DNA of 64,000 nucleotides. It comes from Pseudomonas viridiflava (GTDB lineage Bacteria > Pseudomonadota > Gammaproteobacteria > Pseudomonadales > Pseudomonadaceae). Positions 38,516-47,786 of the stretch are shown here, one piece after another (positions within the stretch are counted from its first letter, which is position 1; each line of letters opens with the position of its first letter). Location: NCBI RefSeq assembly GCF_900601905.1, contig NZ_UWFA01000170.1, forward strand, positions 1 through 64,000, written 5' to 3'. The translations under genes and the position numbers were made by a program. The notes below the pieces were generated by a model. It was not told the origin of the DNA and searched no databases. It was given only the letters and a program-made list of their open reading frames with translations.

Positions 38516-40486
38516 CTATGGCGTCGGCACTGTGCAATAGCCAGGCGTGCGCACAAATATCTTCACGAAGACAGTAGCGGAATCGATAGGTGCGACACTA
38601 TTACTTGCTACATATTTGACAGTTCCTACATTCTCACAAATCCGCTGGAGAATGGATTCCGAAATAATAAACTCATAATATCCTCGGTCCAGATCGGCCT
38701 GCACCAGACTATGGTTATCATTTACTTCAGTACCGGGAATAGGAGCACCACTGCCATCAACTGTCCCGAAACGACCTGTAAACTCGATCGCCAGGTTATC
38801 GCCAATATCCATATTGGTAATAGGCAACATAATACGGATAGGCGTGCCGCCCGTGGCTGCCGCCTGGTTGATAATGTTATTGGCGTTGGCTTCGGTGAAT
38901 CTAGGATCTGCCAGCGGCAGACCGCCGCCGGGAACGTCCCCAGCTGCAACTACGTTGACGTTGGTAACTGCAGACCGAGCCACACCCATATTGGGAGCGG
39001 GTGTCAGCGGACGCGAGATGGTATAGCTGACATCCACCGGGCCATTGGGGCCAGGCTGTATGACATCTACGCTGCTCAATGCGAGCACAAGATCACTGAT
39101 TTGATTCTGGATCTCAAAAGGAGGCGAAGGGAATTTCAGAGCACCCCAGGTAACTTCGACAAGATCGTCATTTTGCCAAACGACAGCGCCGTCCTTGCCC
39201 AGTCGCGCGATGGTAATAGTGCCATCACTGTTGTAATCCTGTGGCGGGATGTTGTTCACAGCGCCGGAACTGCTCCTGACTGTCAGATCCTGAAGGTTGT
39301 CATGGACAGGGGTCAACGGATCTGGGTCCACGATGCCGCCAGGCGTTCTGAGGTCCATCTCCACGGTGGTGTCAGTGGAAAAGCCGACCAGCACCCCACC
39401 GCGGAAAATCTGGTACGACACATTAACCGTGCCATTGGGCATCTGCTGAACGAAAGCAAGGTCCAGAACAACCGTTGCTATTGGATCGGGTGGCGTAGGC
39501 AAAGGGCTGGGCAATGTCCCGAGCGGCGGGCTGGCCGGCGCACTAAAGTTGCCCCAACGGATGACAAACGCATCGGTCGGGTCAGGGTTGGTATAGACTG
39601 GTATTTGCACTCGCAACCCTGGCCTGGCGTCATCCCAGGTGATAAGACCATGGTCCTCGTACGCAGGCACCACGGGAGGCAGGATATCTTCCGGGGAATC
39701 GCTGAGCAGCACCCGCAACACTTTAGGCGTCGCCAGATCGGTTTCAGGATTACCCAGCACATCCTTGAGCTTGTAGCTGAATGACTGATAACCATCCGAA
39801 AATGCTGTCAGGTCTGTCTTGTCGAAGTTGAACGTGACCTCTTCTCCTGGCACCACCACTTCATGCTTGACCGAGGGCAATTCTCTCCAGTCCCCAGGGG
39901 CCGGTGTTCGCCCAGGCGCTATCCACGCAGTAGCCGTGTCCTGGGCTGCCATGCCGAACCAGTCGTTGACAGTGCCGGGTAATTTATCGCCAACAAGGTC
40001 CGACTCGGTGAGTAAGTCATCAGGTACGGTGCTGAAGGTCAAAGGTCCCAGATGTGCCCCGCCAGGAGAGGATCGATCAACGATTATCCTGATCGGTAGA
40101 TACGCTCTTTCCTCGTTCTCGCCAGCCGTGGTGTACGTTGCATAGTCGAGCAAAAAATCTCCTTCAGTAACCATGTAACTCAGGGGCAGCAGAGCATCAA
40201 CTTTCGTTCCTGGAGTGAACTCCGTCGGATCGAGCACACGCTCACTGGCATCAATGGGTGGCCCTCCGTCCACAATCAACTTATAGGCGGTGCGAGAGGA
40301 GGGGTCTGTTACAGACATATCGAGTGTAATGCTCACTTTAAGATCAGCATCGGCCAGTGCTAATGGCAACCGACCATCCGCCAGTCGACCGACCACCTCG
40401 TGTGGTAAGAGTGCTCCGGCCCTCTGCGCTCCGGCAGTACCGGTTTTGGCTCTGATCACCCTGGAATATTTTTTTTCCGCAGACAT
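38516..40486 (-). CDS. Multi-repeat Ig-like protein, first gene of island operon
   Basis: A 656-residue protein of unknown function. The N-terminal ~50 residues are basic and lack a signal peptide (MSAEKKYSRVIRAKTG). The rest consists of Ig-like repeats related to those at 35789 and 30292, with strands such as ITWDDARPGLRVQIP, DAFVIRWGNF, DLVEVTWGALKFP and VSYTISRPL. It is rich in Asp, Pro and Val and poor in Cys. AGGAGG lies well placed before the ATG. The operator and -10 box lie 88-132 bases upstream. It is probably co-transcribed with the 883-residue protein. Confidence 0.75.
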   Translation of the reverse strand: MSAEKKYSRVIRAKTGTAGAQRAGALLPHEVVGRLADGRLPLALADADLKVSITLDMSVTDPSSRTAYKLIVDGGPPIDASERVLDPTEFTPGTKVDALLPLSYMVTEGDFLLDYATYTTAGENEERAYLPIRIIVDRSSPGGAHLGPLTFSTVPDDLLTESDLVGDKLPGTVNDWFGMAAQDTATAWIAPGRTPAPGDWRELPSVKHEVVVPGEEVTFNFDKTDLTAFSDGYQSFSYKLKDVLGNPETDLATPKVLRVLLSDSPEDILPPVVPAYEDHGLITWDDARPGLRVQIPVYTNPDPTDAFVIRWGNFSAPASPPLGTLPSPLPTPPDPIATVVLDLAFVQQMPNGTVNVSYQIFRGGVLVGFSTDTTVEMDLRTPGGIVDPDPLTPVHDNLQDLTVRSSSGAVNNIPPQDYNSDGTITIARLGKDGAVVWQNDDLVEVTWGALKFPSPPFEIQNQISDLVLALSSVDVIQPGPNGPVDVSYTISRPLTPAPNMGVARSAVTNVNVVAAGDVPGGGLPLADPRFTEANANNIINQAAATGGTPIRIMLPITNMDIGDNLAIEFTGRFGTVDGSGAPIPGTEVNDNHSLVQADLDRGYYEFIISESILQRICENVGTVKYVASNSVAPIDSATVFVKIFVRTPGYCTVPTP

Positions 40487-40929
40487 GATGCAACCTCCTG
40501 AGCATCAGTTGATGCTCACTGAAAATCAGGTGTTATTGACTTCTCCTCCTGCCACGAGGCAGGTGCCCGTTGAGTAATAGCAAAAAACAAAGCCAGGTGA
40601 ACTGTCATAACTAACAGTGACTCGACAAACGGCACGCAGACTTGCATAACAGTTAATTGCTAACCGCGATTATAAAAATACTTTAATTTCGATTGGCTAT
40701 TACACGCACCCCTGCGCCGAATCTCACTTGACAGATAGTCAAACCTGAGCCTTTCTTAATAGCGAGCATTGATAAGCAATTCCGACGTTTGATTATCAAA
40801 ACCGCAATAGGCTTATCCGTTACCTACATAGAATTATTTGAAACCATGCCAACGCGACATGAGTGTTAGTACCCCTCAAGGTCTGAAGTAACCCATTGAG
40901 CGTGCCCCGTCGTAACTGAGGGATTAGTT
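40487..40929. other. Divergent region between Ig-like operon and autotransporter 1
   Basis: About 440 AT-rich bases with no gene seen. It holds operator site C and the promoter of the Ig-like operon near 40574-40618. Toward the autotransporter only weak promoter-like sequence is seen, and no copy of the 18-bp box. GAGGG precedes the autotransporter ATG. Confidence 0.6.
40574..40618 (-). promoter_or_regulatory. Island operator site C and promoter
   Basis: ACTGTCATAACTAACAGT at 40601-40618. On the minus strand TATTAC (40574-40579) follows exactly 21 bases after the box. The leader before the ATG at 40486 would be ~80 bases. Confidence 0.75.
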
Positions 40930-43575
40930 ATGAAGCGAGCCATGCAGTTTTTCCCGATACCGTCAGCGCAACTGGTTGTAAGCCTGGTGGCGCTGGCCTG
41001 CCTGAACCCGCCTATGGCGGCAACGTTGATTCCGGGCCAAACGGCAACTGTCAATCCCGGCACCCCTGCGGAAGTCTGGTCGCTCAACGGTGCGACACTG
41101 ACAGTTTTGCCAGGCGGCGCAACACTCAATGTCAACGGGAGAAACACTGCAACGCTAGTGATGGACGGTGCCACAGCCACGGCGAGCAACGGCGCGGCAG
41201 TCTCACTGACTGACAGCGACACCACGCTCAGTGGCTCGACGCTCACCGCAAGCAGCAATTTCGGACTTAACCTGATTACGGTGAGCACCGGAACGACGCA
41301 CCGCGGTTCGCGAGCCAGCGTCATTAACAGCACGATCACGGGTACCAACAGAGGGATTAACGCTACCTACAACAGCGCCATAACCCTGGTGGATTCGCAA
41401 GTGACCGGCACGGGCTCCGGCACAGGAGGCCCAACAGATGGCGGCGTCGGCATGACGCTGTTCGGCGCAACCGCTTCGCTGCAAAACAGCTCTATCACCG
41501 GAGCCAACAGAGGCGTCCTGGTAAGCACCGACACCTTCCCGGGCTCCAATCTACCGACGTTGACCCTTGATGGTTCTTCAATCACGGGTACCAACGGCGC
41601 CGCGTTAACGGTCCTCTTGAACACCCAGGCACCCGACGCGACCATCGACGTCAGCAATGGCTCAACCCTGAGCGCTGGCAACGGCATCATTCTGGATGTG
41701 CTCGGTAACTCCGCTGTCGCCTTCACGGTGGACAACAGCGTACTGACCGGCAACATTCAGGGCGAGACTGGATCGCTGATCAACGCTGAGCTGAACAACA
41801 ATGCGAGCCTCACCGGGGACATGACCAATATCAACAGCCTGGCGATGAACAATAGCACCATGACCGGTAACGTGACGGTCCCTGCCGGCTCGACCGCGGC
41901 GGTGACGATGGCGGGTAACTCCCGGCTGACCGGCTCTCTCACTAACATTGCCAGCTTGAACGTGAATGCAAGCACCCTGGTGGGCAACGTGGCGCAAAGC
42001 AGTGGCTCGCAAGCACGTGTTGAACTGATTAACAGTTCAAGCCTGACCGGTTCTCTGAGCAATATCGGCAGCCTGATCGTGAACAGCAGCAACATGACGG
42101 GTGATGTGGTCCAGGACTCGGCCACACCGGCTACTTTGAGCCTGAGCAATAGTTCGGTGTTGACCGGCACTGTCAGCAACGCGCAGAACATGAGCATTGA
42201 CGGCACCTCTCGCTGGAATATGGTCAACGACTCCTCAGTCGGCAGCCTCAGTTTGAGTGGAGGTACGGTCAGCCTTGGCGGCACAAGCCCGACTTTCAAG
42301 ACCCTCACTCTGGGTAGCCTGGCGGGCAATGGCACCTTTGCCCTCGGCACTGACCTGGCGGGGCATTTGAGTGACCTGATCAACGTGACAGGCGATGCAG
42401 CTGGCAACCATGTCCTCATCGTACAAAACACCGGGGTCGATCCAATTCAGGAGGATCATGCTCAGCGCCTGGTTCATACCGGAACCGGAGGTGCCGTGTT
42501 TGCGGTACCCGGTGAACAGGTGGATGTAGGCACGTTTGTCTACCGTCTTGAGAAACGCGGCACCGACTGGTATCTGGTGCAGGCCACTACTGAGCCAGTG
42601 GTCCCTGTTGATCCTGTTGATCCTGTTGATCCAGGAGATCCTGTTAATCCAGGAGATCCCGTGATTACCCCCAGCACGCGCGCAGTGGTCGGCGTATTCA
42701 GCGCAGCACCCACCGTCTGGTATGGCGAAACATCAACGCTGCGCAGTCGCATGGGGGAATTGCGTAATGGTCACGACCAAGGCGGCGCGTGGGCCCGCAC
42801 GTATGGCAACAAATACCGGGTTTCAGCGGCTGATCAGGTGGACTATACCCAGACACAGCAAGGTATATCGTTTGGCGTAGACACCCCCATTTCCAATGCG
42901 GGCGGACAATGGCTGATCGGTGTGATGGGCGGCTATAGCAATTCAGACCTGAACCTTCGGCTGGGTACCTCAGGCCAGGTCGACAGCTACTACGCAGGGG
43001 TTTACAGCACCTGGCTGTCGGACAGCGGTTATTACATTGACGCGCTGATCAAAGCCAATCGCTTCGAGAACAAAGCCGATGTCCGTATGAGCAACGGCGT
43101 TAAATCCGAAGGTGATTACCACAACTACGGTGTTGGCGGCTCAATCGAAGCCGGTAAACACATCAAACTCAATGATGGCTGGTTCGTCGAACCCTTCGCG
43201 CAAATCTCCAGTTTGTGGGTACAGGGTGAAGACTACGGGCTCGACAATGGCATGGAAGCCAGGAGCAACCATGCAGACTCGTTTGTTGGAAAACTGGGTG
43301 CCCATGCAGGCCGGACCATCGCCCTGGACAAAGGCGGGTTCGTGCAGCCCTACGTAAAAGTCGCCGCAGCGCGGGAGTTTGCTCAAAGCAACAAAGTCAA
43401 AGTCAACAGCACGACGTTCAGGGACGACCTGTCAGGAAGCCGTGGCGAACTCGGCGCGGGTGTCGCGCTGCAAGTCACTGACGTGCTGCAACTGCATGCC
43501 GACATGGACTACAGCAACGGACAAAATATCGAGCAACCCTGGGGGGTCAATCTCGGCCTGCGTTACTCGTGGTAG
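40930..43575 (+). CDS. Type Va autotransporter (pertactin/AIDA-like) 1
   Basis: An 881-residue outer-membrane autotransporter. A signal peptide covers residues ~1-31 (LVVSLVALACLNPPMAA). The passenger is a beta-helix of Asn/Ser/Thr-rich repeats (NSTITG, NSSITG, SSSLTGSLSNIGSL). A proline-rich linker (VDPVDPVDPGDP) with 9-base DNA repeats at about 42606-42656 precedes the translocator. The C-terminal ~290 residues form the 12-stranded barrel (ARTYGNKYRVSAAD ... GVNLGLRYSW), ending in the required aromatic Trp. No protease motif is evident, so adhesion or aggregation is the likely role. It is followed by a frameshifted paralogue. Confidence 0.92.
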   Translation: MKRAMQFFPIPSAQLVVSLVALACLNPPMAATLIPGQTATVNPGTPAEVWSLNGATLTVLPGGATLNVNGRNTATLVMDGATATASNGAAVSLTDSDTTLSGSTLTASSNFGLNLITVSTGTTHRGSRASVINSTITGTNRGINATYNSAITLVDSQVTGTGSGTGGPTDGGVGMTLFGATASLQNSSITGANRGVLVSTDTFPGSNLPTLTLDGSSITGTNGAALTVLLNTQAPDATIDVSNGSTLSAGNGIILDVLGNSAVAFTVDNSVLTGNIQGETGSLINAELNNNASLTGDMTNINSLAMNNSTMTGNVTVPAGSTAAVTMAGNSRLTGSLTNIASLNVNASTLVGNVAQSSGSQARVELINSSSLTGSLSNIGSLIVNSSNMTGDVVQDSATPATLSLSNSSVLTGTVSNAQNMSIDGTSRWNMVNDSSVGSLSLSGGTVSLGGTSPTFKTLTLGSLAGNGTFALGTDLAGHLSDLINVTGDAAGNHVLIVQNTGVDPIQEDHAQRLVHTGTGGAVFAVPGEQVDVGTFVYRLEKRGTDWYLVQATTEPVVPVDPVDPVDPGDPVNPGDPVITPSTRAVVGVFSAAPTVWYGETSTLRSRMGELRNGHDQGGAWARTYGNKYRVSAADQVDYTQTQQGISFGVDTPISNAGGQWLIGVMGGYSNSDLNLRLGTSGQVDSYYAGVYSTWLSDSGYYIDALIKANRFENKADVRMSNGVKSEGDYHNYGVGGSIEAGKHIKLNDGWFVEPFAQISSLWVQGEDYGLDNGMEARSNHADSFVGKLGAHAGRTIALDKGGFVQPYVKVAAAREFAQSNKVKVNSTTFRDDLSGSRGELGAGVALQVTDVLQLHADMDYSNGQNIEQPWGVNLGLRYSW

Positions 43576-43724
43576 ACCAGCACTTTGTTTCCCCAAAGAC
43601 CTGATAAATCGCCTCGCTCATGAGGTGCTAAGGTCCCTATCCTTCCGGATGCTTACCTGGGTAGGAGCATTCTCCTGCAATAAATAGATACCGCTTACGC
43701 AATGAAAGAAATTTCCTACGGAAT

Positions 43725-43749
43725 CCTAGGACCAATCCTAGGGCTTTTT
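43725..43749 (+). terminator. Probable terminator after autotransporter 1
   Basis: CCTAGG, six-base loop ACCAAT, CCTAGG, then GCTTTTTG. The stem is only six bases. Its position supports starting the next gene at 43813 rather than 43702. Confidence 0.55.
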
Positions 43750-43812
43750 GTAGTCCACCCCTGTCCAATAGCGCCCTTCATTTTTCCGCTCGTCGAAGGT
43801 GCCGCCACTCCA

Positions 43813-46067
43813 ATGAACATCCAATGTTTACCGTTTACCAAACAACCACTCGCCCTCGCCACGGCCATCGCCATCACGCTAGTGAGTATGCAAACAACAC
43901 TCGCAGGCCAACTTGTGCCGGGCGAATCCGCGACTGTTACCGATCAGAGCCCCATTGAAGAGTGGAGCATGAGCGGTGCAGAGTTGAACGTCAGCAACAA
44001 CGGCCAGACAGATATGGTTTATGCCCGCAGAGGTTCAGCCGTTAACGTTGGTGGCGGCAAGATCATTGCTTCCTCGGGGATAGCCCTGCACTTGGTAGAC
44101 AGTGAGGCGACCCTTAACAATGCGCAGATCTCCTCAACCAATGGCTACGGCATTGCTGCAATCGTCGATAGAACCGGATTGTTGAATGGCTCGAAAGTAA
44201 CGGCCACTGACAGCATCGTAACCGGTGTAGGCCGTGGGATTAGCGCGACGTTCAACAGCGATATCACGCTGAGCAACACCAAGATCATGGGCAGTGGCTC
44301 AGGTGTAGGGGATGGGTTAGAGGGCGGCGTCGGCATGACCCTGTTCGGCGCCACTGCGAAGTTGGTCAACGGCAGTAATGTTACGGGTGACAATCGCGGC
44401 ATCGTTATGGCTTCCGATCAGTTTGCCAACTCGAACAAAGTCACACTGAACGTAGATGGCTCCACTGTTGCTGGCAAAAACGGCAGCGCTATTCTGGTGA
44501 CGGACGGGGCCACCCCGGATACTCGCGCAGAGATCAACATCAGCAACGGCGCAACCCTCACTGGCGGCAACGGCATCATTCTGGAAATAGAAAAAGCGTC
44601 CGCCGCCAACTTCAACGTCAACAACAGCCACTTGGTAGGTGATGTTGTCGTAGAAGCTGGCTCTACCGCAAACCTGGACCTGCAAAACAGCGCCAGCCTG
44701 ACCGGCACCATTACCAATGCCACGTCCCTGACCATCGACAAGTCATCGCTGTGGGTCATGGAAGACAACTCCACCGTCGGCAAGCTGAACCTTAACGGCG
44801 GCATGGTTAATCTGCGTGGCACCGACGGCAATGCCAGCTTCCATCAACTGGATGTTGAACAACTGACTGGCAGCGGCACCTTTGGCCTGGGCACCGATCT
44901 GGCGGCGGGTGCGGGCGACTCGCTGAATGTGTCCGGCACGGCCACCGGCAATCACAAGCTGCTGGTGGAAAACACCGGTGCAGAGCCGCAAGCAGGTGGC
45001 GTAGATCGCCAACTGGTGCATATCGACAATGGCGATGCGCAATTCGCTGTAGATAGCGCAGACGGCATGGTCGACGCTGGCGCTTATTCCTATGCATTGG
45101 AACAACGCCCAGGCAGTGCCACTGTAACGACTGGTTTCTGGTGCAGACAGGCAGCGTGTCGAAAAGCACTGAAGTTGCCATCGGCCTGTTCAGCGCGGCA
45201 CCTACTGTGTGGTACGGCGAATCTGCCACGCTGCGCAGCCGCATGGGCGAGCTGCGTACCGACAGCAATCAGGGTGGCGGATGGCTGCGCACCTACGGCA
45301 ACAAGCACAACATGTCCGCCGCTGGAGGCATCGAGTATTCGCAGCAGCAACAAGGTATTTCCTTCGGTGCTGATTTGCCGGTCTCTAGCAGCAACGGCCA
45401 ATGGCTGGTCGGCGTGATGGGTGGTTACAGCAAATCCGATCTGGACCTCAAAGCCGCCAACAAAGGCAAGGTCGACAGTTACTACGTGGGTGCGTACAGC
45501 ACCTGGCTGGCGGACAACGGTTTCTATATCGATGCGTTGATCAAGGCCAACCGCTTCCAGAACTCGGCCGACGTGACCATGCGTGACGGCGTCAAGAGCA
45601 AGGGCGACTACAACAACTATGGTGTGGGTGCCTCGGTTGAAGCGGGCAAGCACATCACATTCAGTGACGGCTGGTTCGTCGAGCCTTATGCACAAGTGTC
45701 CGGTCTCTGGGTCAGCGGTGAAGATTACAAGCTGGACAACGGGCTTGAGGCAAGCAGCAATAAAGCTGACTCACTGCTCGGTAAAGTCGGCAGCCACCTG
45801 GGTCGCAAGTTCGCTCTGGATGATGGCGGTTTCGTTCAGCCTTACATCAAGGCAGCCGTAGCGCGCGAGTTCGTGACGTCCAATAAAGTGAAGGTCAACG
45901 AATCACGCTTCACCAATGATTTATCGGGCACACGTGGTGAGTTCGGCTTGGGGGTTGCGGCACAACTGACAGATGTACTGCAGGTGCATGCCGACTTCGA
46001 CTACATGAAGGGCCAGAACATTGAACAGCCTTGGGGTGTAAACGTAGGCGTGAGATACAACTGGTAA
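43813..46067 (+). pseudogene. Type Va autotransporter 2, frameshifted between passenger and barrel
   Basis: Tandem paralogue of autotransporter 1. The first frame from ATG 43813 (signal peptide MNIQCLPFTKQPLALATAIA...) encodes the beta-helix passenger to YALEQRPGSAT near 45123. It then goes out of frame and stops at 45417. The barrel continues in another frame from NDWFLVQTG (45126) to VGVRYNW at 46067, with the normal terminal Trp. Two leftover bases at 45124-45125 fit loss of a single base (or gain of two). Without correction no barrel would be attached, so the passenger could not be surface exposed. A sequencing error is possible, since the rest of both halves is well preserved. Confidence 0.85.
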
Positions 46068-46084
46068 ACATCGTTATGAAAATC

Positions 46085-46109
46085 GGGGCCTGCATGGCCC
46101 CTCTTTTTT
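46085..46109 (+). terminator. Rho-independent terminator after autotransporter 2
   Basis: GGGGCC, loop TGCAT, GGCCCC, followed by TCTTTTTT; 18 bases after the stop codon. Confidence 0.88.
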
Positions 46110-46236
46110 GCCTGCTGATTCCTTTCGGGCAAGTCAGAAAACGACCTGATCATAGCCATCCCGGACAACCCTCTTGCCGCCATGATTCACCGCTACCAGA
46201 ATCGCTCAATATCTCATAAGAAATGGAGCGCTCCGG

Positions 46237-46497
46237 ATGATGCACGCCGACTTGATTGACCAGGAAGACTTGATCAGCCAGCTCAGGGCCATTGGTTTCG
46301 AAACGCCCTCAGGCGCAACCGCTGAGCAAGCATGCGCTCAAGCCGTGTGCGGCCTGACGGCAGACCGCGCCACCGCCCTGAAGCGCCTGGTGGAGCAAAT
46401 GCTGACCGGTCGCGCGACGATCTTGCCAGCAGTGAGGCAGGCCATTGATCAGCAGCTGCTGCCGGCTTTGGCGGCTAACCAATTCAGGCGCACATGA
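46237..46497 (+). CDS. Small hypothetical protein (86 aa)
   Basis: An 86-residue helical-looking protein (DLIDQEDLISQLRAIGFETP ... TILPAVRQAIDQQLLPAL) that I do not recognise. GGAG precedes the ATG pair at 46237. Its last ~20 codons are repeated at 47571-47643, on the other side of the halovibrin-like gene, where they end in a different tail. It converges on the halovibrin-like gene with only 13 bases between stops. Confidence 0.55.
   Translation: MMHADLIDQEDLISQLRAIGFETPSGATAEQACAQAVCGLTADRATALKRLVEQMLTGRATILPAVRQAIDQQLLPALAANQFRRT
46413..46472. repeat. Direct repeat, left copy
   Basis: About 60 bases within the 86-residue gene that recur at 47571-47630 with a few mismatches, bracketing halovibrin-like gene 2. 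Confidence 0.8.
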
Positions 46498-46510
46498 GTA
46501 CAGGCCCTGC

Positions 46511-47437
46511 TCAGCAAGTGGTAGCGCCGGGCTGACAATATTGGTCAGCGGGATTGTAAGTAAACGTAGCCTCCCCTGTGACGCTTGTGGGCAGTGTCAT
46601 GCGGATAATAGGGATGAACGTTCTGCTTGTTTGATTAAAGAAATCCCATTGATCATGCCGCGCCCCTGCCAGCCCACTGCCGAGCGTATAGAAGAAGGCT
46701 TGTATTGGCAGTCGGTTCGGAATGTCCTGTGCCCATGCCTGAAGAATCAATTCGTTATAGTGATGGCTTAATGTTGCAGGCACCGCCCGCATCGCCTGCA
46801 ATGACTGATAGAAGGCGCTAGCACCTTGCTCATTCATTGCATCGCTGACGTCAAAGCCACAGATGTAAGAATAGACCCAGGTCTCTCGGTCGTACTGCGC
46901 GGGCAGGCTATCGAAAAGTGCTTTCCATTGCGAGGCCGATACGATGTTCTGTGACTGACAGCGCTGACTCTCGTTGGGAAAATAAGAAGTTGCCCCACAA
47001 CCTGGTTGTGCCCTGGTCCAGCTATTGCCGTCGATGGGGAATGAACACAGCACCTGAATATCATCCTTCCCAATCGGCGCACTAAATATTGGATAGAAGA
47101 TGAATCCGTTATCGGTGCCGACCGCCAAATGATCAAAATTGGCATCCTTGCGAATATAGGAAAACGCAACGCCTGTGCGCCCTGGTACGGGGTTCCATGA
47201 GTGATAGCTGGTTGACTCATTGGTGCCGCGAAACAGCACGCCGGAACAGAGAAAGGCGGGTGTCGAAAGGCTGCCACAGTTTTGCCTGGTGTCGCGATAA
47301 GAGGCTTGCAACGCGGCCGCAACCGCATAGCCATCCATCGCGCCTAGCCGCTCATCAGTAGATAGCGGACCGACCTGCTGTTCATGAGCACAGCCAACCA
47401 GCAGAACAGATGTAATAAACAAACAGTTTAGTTTCAT
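46511..47437 (-). CDS. Halovibrin (HvnC)-like lipoprotein 2
   Basis: A 308-residue paralogue of the protein at 34838. It has its own lipobox LVGC (Cys at residue 16). Shared features are SYRDTRQNCG, TPAFLCSGVLFRGT, STSYHSWNP, VAFSYIRKDANF, LCSFPIDG and CGFDVSDA. As in the paralogue, secreted NAD+-glycohydrolase-like or ADP-ribosyltransferase-like activity is a hypothesis taken from halovibrins. GGAGAG lies upstream of the ATG, and operator site D with a good TATAAA -10 lies at 47476-47520. The gene is bracketed by a ~60-base direct repeat (46413-46472 and 47571-47630), suggesting arrival by duplication or recombination. Confidence 0.78.
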   Translation of the reverse strand: MKLNCLFITSVLLVGCAHEQQVGPLSTDERLGAMDGYAVAAALQASYRDTRQNCGSLSTPAFLCSGVLFRGTNESTSYHSWNPVPGRTGVAFSYIRKDANFDHLAVGTDNGFIFYPIFSAPIGKDDIQVLCSFPIDGNSWTRAQPGCGATSYFPNESQRCQSQNIVSASQWKALFDSLPAQYDRETWVYSYICGFDVSDAMNEQGASAFYQSLQAMRAVPATLSHHYNELILQAWAQDIPNRLPIQAFFYTLGSGLAGARHDQWDFFNQTSRTFIPIIRMTLPTSVTGEATFTYNPADQYCQPGATTC

Positions 47438-47475
47438 GATGATCTCTCCTTGATCGTCCTAAGCCCTCGCAAATA

Positions 47476-47520
47476 TTTATAAATCCGCCTAAAAAAACGG
47501 TCACTGGTAGAAATGACAGT
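47476..47520 (-). promoter_or_regulatory. Island operator site D and promoter
   Basis: ACTGGTAGAAATGACAGT at 47503-47520, with one arm diverged. On the minus strand TATAAA (47476-47481), a near-consensus -10, begins 21 bases after the box. The leader to the ATG at 47437 is ~32 bases. Confidence 0.75.
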
Positions 47521-47570
47521 GGACAGACAAACGGCTGGGGAGATATCTAGAGTGGATGACAGACAGGCAG

Positions 47571-47643
47571 CGCGACTATCTTGCCAGCGGTGAGGCAGGC
47601 CATTGATCAGCAGTTGCTGCCGGGGTTGGTGGAGTACAAGTAG
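47571..47643 (+). pseudogene. Truncated copy of the 86-aa gene
   Basis: The frame ATILPAVRQAIDQQLLPGLVEYK followed by TAG copies the C-terminal part of the gene at 46237, then differs in its tail. No start or upstream part is present. Either this is the original 3' end displaced by insertion of halovibrin-like gene 2, or a second copy lost its 5' part. Confidence 0.65.
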
Positions 47644-47681
47644 GGCGGGGCCAGGTGGGTGAACTCAAGGTTTTTAACGTG

Positions 47682-47719
47682 TGACTGGAACCGGCTTTAG
47701 CCCGAAAGCCGGTCCCACA
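47682..47719. repeat. Compact REP hairpin
   Basis: GACTGGAACCGGCTTTAGCC followed closely by GAAAGCCGGTCCCAC, a short single hairpin of the CCGGCTTTAGCC family. Confidence 0.6.
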
Positions 47720-47786
47720 GGGTTGCATCCGTCAGCGCTCAACTTCTCAGACGGCTACAAATGCGACTCCACACGTTGGCTAGCAG

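Noticed and set aside
38711..39784. Plus-strand 357-codon frame inside the 656-residue Ig-like gene
   Set aside because: Antisense to a gene with clear repeats, a good ribosome site and promoter; composition is unlike the neighbouring proteins.
42600..42660. CRISPR-like short repeats
   Set aside because: The repeats are 9-base coding units inside the autotransporter linker with no spacers.
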